64,000 bases of DNA from an uncultured Bacteroidaceae bacterium (lineage in GTDB: Bacteria; Bacteroidota; Bacteroidia; Bacteroidales; Bacteroidaceae): the NCBI GenBank assembly GCA_905234605.1, contig CAJOIE010000003.1, positions 1-64,000 on the forward strand. Direction: 5' to 3'. The position numbers and the translations under genes were made by a program. A model generated the notes under the pieces. The model ran no database searches and was not told the DNA's origin. It saw nothing but the letters and a program-made list of their open reading frames with translations. Positions within the stretch are counted from its first letter, which is position 1; every line of letters starts with the position of its first letter. Shown here one piece after another: positions 59,978-64,000 of this stretch.

Positions 59978-61507
59978 TTAAGCCACGCGCTCCAGGCGCT
60001 TCATCATGGCAAACATAAACATGGCTGAGAGCAGGCACAGGCCGGCAAACACAAGCCACACCGTGGTGAGTGAGAGGCCACCCCAGAGGATGCCGCCTAC
60101 GGACACTAAAAGGTTGCCGATGGCAGTGGCAACGAACCAACCGCCCATCATCATGCCTTTGTACTTTGGGGGAGCCACCTTCGAGACAAAGCTTATGCCC
60201 ATGGGTGAGAGCAGCAACTCGCCGAAAGTGAGTATAAGGTATACGGATATGAGCCAGTAGGGCGATGCCGGATAGACGGCAGTGCCGGCCTCGATGGCCG
60301 CCTTCTGCTCGTCGGGAGTGGGCAGTCCCTGCGAGGCCAGTATCATCAGACAGAAGGCCACGGCGGCCACAATCATGCCGTAAGCTATCTTGCGTGGTGC
60401 CTTAGGCTCCTTGCCCTTGGCTGCGAGCGCACCGAATATGGCCATCGACACAGGGGTGAGAGCCACCACATAGAAGGGGTTGAACTGCTGGAAGATGGGG
60501 GCACTGATTTCCACCGTGCCCGTGGCATTCTGATACTGCCAGCCCAGGAAGGCACATGCTATAGCAAAGACAAGGCACGACACCATACGCCCCTTGGTTG
60601 TCTTGCTCTGGAAGACAGAGAAGAGGGCATAGACCATGAAGATGATGGCCACGAGGTTCCACACGTTGAAGGGCATGGTGTGCACACCCTCGGCCGTCTT
60701 CTGAGTGAACTGGTTGGCGAAGTAGGTCAGGGAGAGGCCGTTCTGGTGGAACGCCATCCAGAAGAACACCACCACGGCAAAGACGAGCACCAGTGCCGTG
60801 ATGCGCTGACGTGTCTCCTCGGGCGAGAGTTGCTCCACGGCGGTGTTGCCCTGAGCCTTGGCATCCTTCTTTTTGTCGCCTTCCACGTGGCGGAACGTGC
60901 TGCGGAAGCTGTAGTAGATGGCAATGGAAAGGATCAGCGACAGACACGCCACGCCAAAGGCAAAGTGGTAGCTGTCGGCATGGCTGTAGCCAAGGCTCTG
61001 CTGTGCCCACTCCATGATTTTCACGGCTGCCGTAGGTGCGAAGAGCGCGCCGATGTTGATGGCCATATAGAAGATGGAGAAGCCGGAGTCGCGCTGCGAG
61101 GCGTAGCGGGCCTCGTCGTAGAGGTTGCCCACCATCACTTGCAGGTTGCCTTTGAAAAGGCCCGTACCAAATGAGATGAGCAGCAGGGCGGCGAACATGC
61201 CGGCCATGGCGATGCCACTGCCTCCGAGTGGCATTGAGAGCAGCAGGTAGCCCAGGAACATGATGATGATGCCGATGGTCACCATGCGGCCGAACCCGAA
61301 CCGGTCGGCCATGATGCCACCCACGAGAGGCAGGAAGTAGACCATGCCGAGGAAGCAGCCGTAGATGATGCCGGAGAGCGACTCCGACAGTCCGAAGTTC
61401 TCACCGAGGAAGAGGGCGAAGACGGCAATCATGGTGTAGTAGCCGAAGCGCTCGCCCGTGTTGGCTAAAGCAAGGGCATAGAGGCCCTTAGGTTGGTTTT
61501 CAAACAT
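59978..61507 (-). CDS. POT/PTR2-family proton-dependent peptide transporter
   Basis: ANTGERFGYYTMIAVFALFLGENFGLSES; DSGFSIFYMAINIGALFAP; FTFGELLLSPMGISFVSKVAP. Confidence 0.93.
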   Translation of the reverse strand: MFENQPKGLYALALANTGERFGYYTMIAVFALFLGENFGLSESLSGIIYGCFLGMVYFLPLVGGIMADRFGFGRMVTIGIIIMFLGYLLLSMPLGGSGIAMAGMFAALLLISFGTGLFKGNLQVMVGNLYDEARYASQRDSGFSIFYMAINIGALFAPTAAVKIMEWAQQSLGYSHADSYHFAFGVACLSLILSIAIYYSFRSTFRHVEGDKKKDAKAQGNTAVEQLSPEETRQRITALVLVFAVVVFFWMAFHQNGLSLTYFANQFTQKTAEGVHTMPFNVWNLVAIIFMVYALFSVFQSKTTKGRMVSCLVFAIACAFLGWQYQNATGTVEISAPIFQQFNPFYVVALTPVSMAIFGALAAKGKEPKAPRKIAYGMIVAAVAFCLMILASQGLPTPDEQKAAIEAGTAVYPASPYWLISVYLILTFGELLLSPMGISFVSKVAPPKYKGMMMGGWFVATAIGNLLVSVGGILWGGLSLTTVWLVFAGLCLLSAMFMFAMMKRLERVA

Positions 61508-61540
61508 ACTGAGAGATGTGTTGGTTGTCTATAGTCGCTC

Positions 61541-61548
61541 CAAAGATA
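61541..61548 (-). promoter_or_regulatory. -7 element (TATCTTTG)
   Basis: CAAAGATA on plus strand 34 nt upstream of 61507. Confidence 0.6.
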
Positions 61549-61592
61549 GCCATTTTTGCATACGCGCATAACATTAAGTGGTGAAAAGGGCA

Positions 61593-61600
61593 TACCTTTG
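61593..61600 (+). promoter_or_regulatory. -7 element (TACCTTTG)
   Basis: TACCTTTGC 54 nt before ATG 61654. Confidence 0.65.
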
Positions 61601-61653
61601 CACGGCAAACGCCATCTACGTTTTTCTCACATCCGCACATTGCTGCCTCTGTC

Positions 61654-63381
61654 ATGAGCCTGCCGTTTATTACGTCCCTGCGCAGCTACACCCGCGCCAC
61701 CTTCACCTCCGACCTTCTCTCGGGCATCATCGTGGGCATCGTTGCCCTTCCCCTTGCCATAGCCTTCGGCATCGCCTCGGGCGTCACCCCCGAGCAGGGC
61801 ATCATCACGGCCATAGTGGCCGGCCTGGCCATCTCGCTCTTCGGCGGCACCAAGGTGCAGATTGGCGGTCCCACGGGTGCCTTCATCGTCATCATTGCCG
61901 GCATCATTGAGCAATACGGGATGCAGGGGCTCATCGTGGCCACGCTGCTTGCCGGCGTGCTGCTCATCATGCTGGGGCTCTTCCGCCTCGGCACCATCAT
62001 CAAGTATATTCCCTACCCCATCGTGGTGGGCTTCACGAGTGGCATCGCGCTCACCATCTTCACCACTCAGGTGAAGGACCTTCTGGGGCTCACGGTGGAC
62101 GGTGGTGTGCCGGCAGACTTCATCGGGAAGTGGGTGTGCTACGTGCGCCACATCACGACCATCGATGCCGCCTCGGCCGTCGTGGGCATCGGGTCGGTGG
62201 CTCTCATCGCGCTGTGGCCCCAGATAGCCCGTGTGCGCTACACCGGCGGCCGCCTCTCGGCCCTGACCAAGCTGCCAGGGTCGCTCGTGGCCATCATCGT
62301 GACCACTGTCGGCGTGCTGGTGCTCAAGCACTACGGCCTGGCCACAAGCGTGGCGACCATCGGCGACCGTTTCAGCATCAGCGCTGCGCTGCCTGCACCC
62401 GAGGTGCCTGCCATGTCGTGGAGCATAGTGCGCAGCCTCTTCGCGCCGGCAGTGACCATTGCCGTGCTCGGGGCCATCGAGTCGCTGCTCTCGGCCACGG
62501 TGGCCGACGGTGTCACTGGCGACCGCCACGATTCCAACCAGGAGCTGATAGGCCAGGGCATAGCCAACCTGCTCACGCCCCTCTTCGGCGGCATACCGGC
62601 CACGGGGGCTATTGCCCGCACCATGACCAACATCAACAACGGAGGCCGCACGCCCGTGGCAGGCATCGTGCACGCCGTGGTGCTGCTGCTCATCTTCCTG
62701 CTGCTCATGCCCTACGCGCAGTACATACCCATGGCCTGCCTGGCCGGCGTGCTCGTGGTGGTGAGCTACAACATGAGCGGCTGGCGCACGTTCCGTCAGC
62801 TGCTCAAGAACCCTAAGAGCGACATCTCCGTGCTGCTGATCACCTTCCTGCTCACTGTCGTCTTCGACCTCACCGTGGCCATCGAGGTGGGCCTGATGCT
62901 GGCCTGCCTGCTGTGCATGCGCCGCATGGCCGAGACCACACAGGTGAGTGTGCTCACCGACGAGATAGACCCCGAGCAGGAAGTGGACTTCGCCAGCACC
63001 AACCTGGAACACTTCAAGATACCCGACGGCTGCGAGGTCTACGAGATCAACGGCCCGTTCTTCTTCGGCATAGCCAACCGCTTCGAGGAAATCATGGGGC
63101 GCATGGGCCGCCGTCCGCGTGTGCGCATCATACGCATGCGTCGCGTGCCGTTCATCGACTCCACGGGCATGCACAACCTGCAGAACCTCATCACCATGTC
63201 CCACCAGCAGGGCATACACGTCATCCTCTCCGGCGTCACCGACAAGGTGCACGACGTGCTCCTGCGCAACGACTTCGAGCAACTGGTGGGCAGTGCCGAC
63301 ATACTGCCGCACATCAACCTCGCCCTCGACCGTGCACACCAGGTGCTTGCCAACCCCTCAACAGCCACCCACAGCGCATGA
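61654..63381 (+). CDS. SulP-family inorganic anion transporter with STAS domain
   Basis: TFTSDLLSGIIVGIVALPLAIAFGIASGVTPEQGIITAIVAGL; GNEs-like PATGAIARTMTNINNGGRTPVAGIVHA; C-terminal STAS. Confidence 0.95.
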   Translation: MSLPFITSLRSYTRATFTSDLLSGIIVGIVALPLAIAFGIASGVTPEQGIITAIVAGLAISLFGGTKVQIGGPTGAFIVIIAGIIEQYGMQGLIVATLLAGVLLIMLGLFRLGTIIKYIPYPIVVGFTSGIALTIFTTQVKDLLGLTVDGGVPADFIGKWVCYVRHITTIDAASAVVGIGSVALIALWPQIARVRYTGGRLSALTKLPGSLVAIIVTTVGVLVLKHYGLATSVATIGDRFSISAALPAPEVPAMSWSIVRSLFAPAVTIAVLGAIESLLSATVADGVTGDRHDSNQELIGQGIANLLTPLFGGIPATGAIARTMTNINNGGRTPVAGIVHAVVLLLIFLLLMPYAQYIPMACLAGVLVVVSYNMSGWRTFRQLLKNPKSDISVLLITFLLTVVFDLTVAIEVGLMLACLLCMRRMAETTQVSVLTDEIDPEQEVDFASTNLEHFKIPDGCEVYEINGPFFFGIANRFEEIMGRMGRRPRVRIIRMRRVPFIDSTGMHNLQNLITMSHQQGIHVILSGVTDKVHDVLLRNDFEQLVGSADILPHINLALDRAHQVLANPSTATHSA

Positions 63382-63878
63382 CCACCCCTGCCCCCGCCTT
63401 CCGCCCCATGCGGCGCAGACGCCAGCAGCTGCCCGAGGAGCAGAGCATAGAGATACTGCGGCACGCCACTTCGGGCGTGCTCTCCGTGCTCGGCGACGAC
63501 GGCTACCCCTACGGTGTGCCTCTCAGCTACGTGTACCATGACGGGCGTCTCATCTTCCACAGTGCCGTGACAGGCCACAAGGTAGATGCCATCCGTGCCT
63601 GCAACAAGGCCTCGTTCTGCGTCGTGGAGCTGGACGATGTGCAGGCAGAGCGTTTCACCACCTTCTTCCGCAGCGTGATAGCCTTCGGCCGCATACGCGT
63701 GCTCGAGACCGACGAGGAGAAGATGGCCGCCATCCGCATCCTGGCACACAAGTACTCCCCCCATGCAGGCACCGAAGCCACCAGCCACGAGATTGCGCGC
63801 GGCTTCCCCCACCTGCTCATGTTCGAGCTCGCCATAGAGCACGTCACAGGCAAGCAGGCCAAAGAGCTCATGCCATAG
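63378..63878 (+). CDS. Pyridoxamine 5'-phosphate oxidase-family protein (NimA-like)
   Basis: MRRRRQQLPEEQSIEILRHATSGVLSVLGDDGYPYGVPLSYVYHDGRLIFHSAVTGHKVDAIRACNKASFCVV; ATGA overlap with SulP stop. Confidence 0.88.
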   Translation: MTTPAPAFRPMRRRRQQLPEEQSIEILRHATSGVLSVLGDDGYPYGVPLSYVYHDGRLIFHSAVTGHKVDAIRACNKASFCVVELDDVQAERFTTFFRSVIAFGRIRVLETDEEKMAAIRILAHKYSPHAGTEATSHEIARGFPHLLMFELAIEHVTGKQAKELMP

Positions 63879-63983
63879 AGCCACACAGCTCCCTTGCAGG
63901 CAGAGAGCCCTCCGGACCCCACCACCGACACGGCAAGCACACAGCGTGTACACATTTATGCACACGCCGTGCGCCGGAGAACA

Positions 63984-63993
63984 CCATGCAGGG
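63984..63993. repeat. Probable first unit of a fifth TGCA-core array, truncated by window end
   Basis: aCCATGCAGGGt matches unit 2 of locus 3 exactly; intergenic. Confidence 0.5.
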
Positions 63994-64000
63994 TGTAGCC

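Noticed and set aside
61627-63339. 570-aa minus-strand ORF
   Set aside because: Antisense of the SulP transporter; His/Glu/Asp-rich artefact

Overview
The window is a GC-rich Bacteroidales-type chromosome segment (Prevotella/Muribaculaceae-like by gene content; inferred, not searched). Positions 1-3000 are the right end of an integrated mobile element: a primase fragment, a small HTH protein, an unknown protein, a tyrosine recombinase and an att-like repeat region. It abuts a six-tRNA cluster that begins with two identical tRNA-Asp genes. The rest is mostly core or secreted-protein chromosome: kbl/tdh-like genes, GH43-type hydrolases, asnA, groESL, clpB, queA, gdhA, a TonB-receptor/beta-propeller/SBP/permease (BtuBGFC-like) operon, fabG, a CapD-like epimerase, rplM-rpsI-rpsB-tsf, dnaK, folE, tpiA, a POT transporter, SulP, a NimA-like protein and several large secreted proteins with a shared T9SS-like C-terminal tail. 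Bacteroidetes -7 promoter motifs (TAnnTTTG) recur before many units. The strongest unexplained signal is a dispersed 77-bp noncoding element. It has four 10-bp TGCA-centred units (CCCTGCAnnn or nnnTGCAGGG) spaced exactly 22, 23 and 22 bp, and it occurs at 19624, 34865, 49690 and 56587. A probable fifth copy starts at 63984 and is cut by the window end. Linkers and unit orientations differ, but the spacing is identical at all four complete copies. Other leads are integrase arm-type repeats, a candidate element operator (GTCTAACAA), a DUF3825-like protein with a duplicated N-terminal module, a 44-bp tandem duplication forming a convergent terminator, an atypical initiator tRNA and structured ribosomal-protein leaders.
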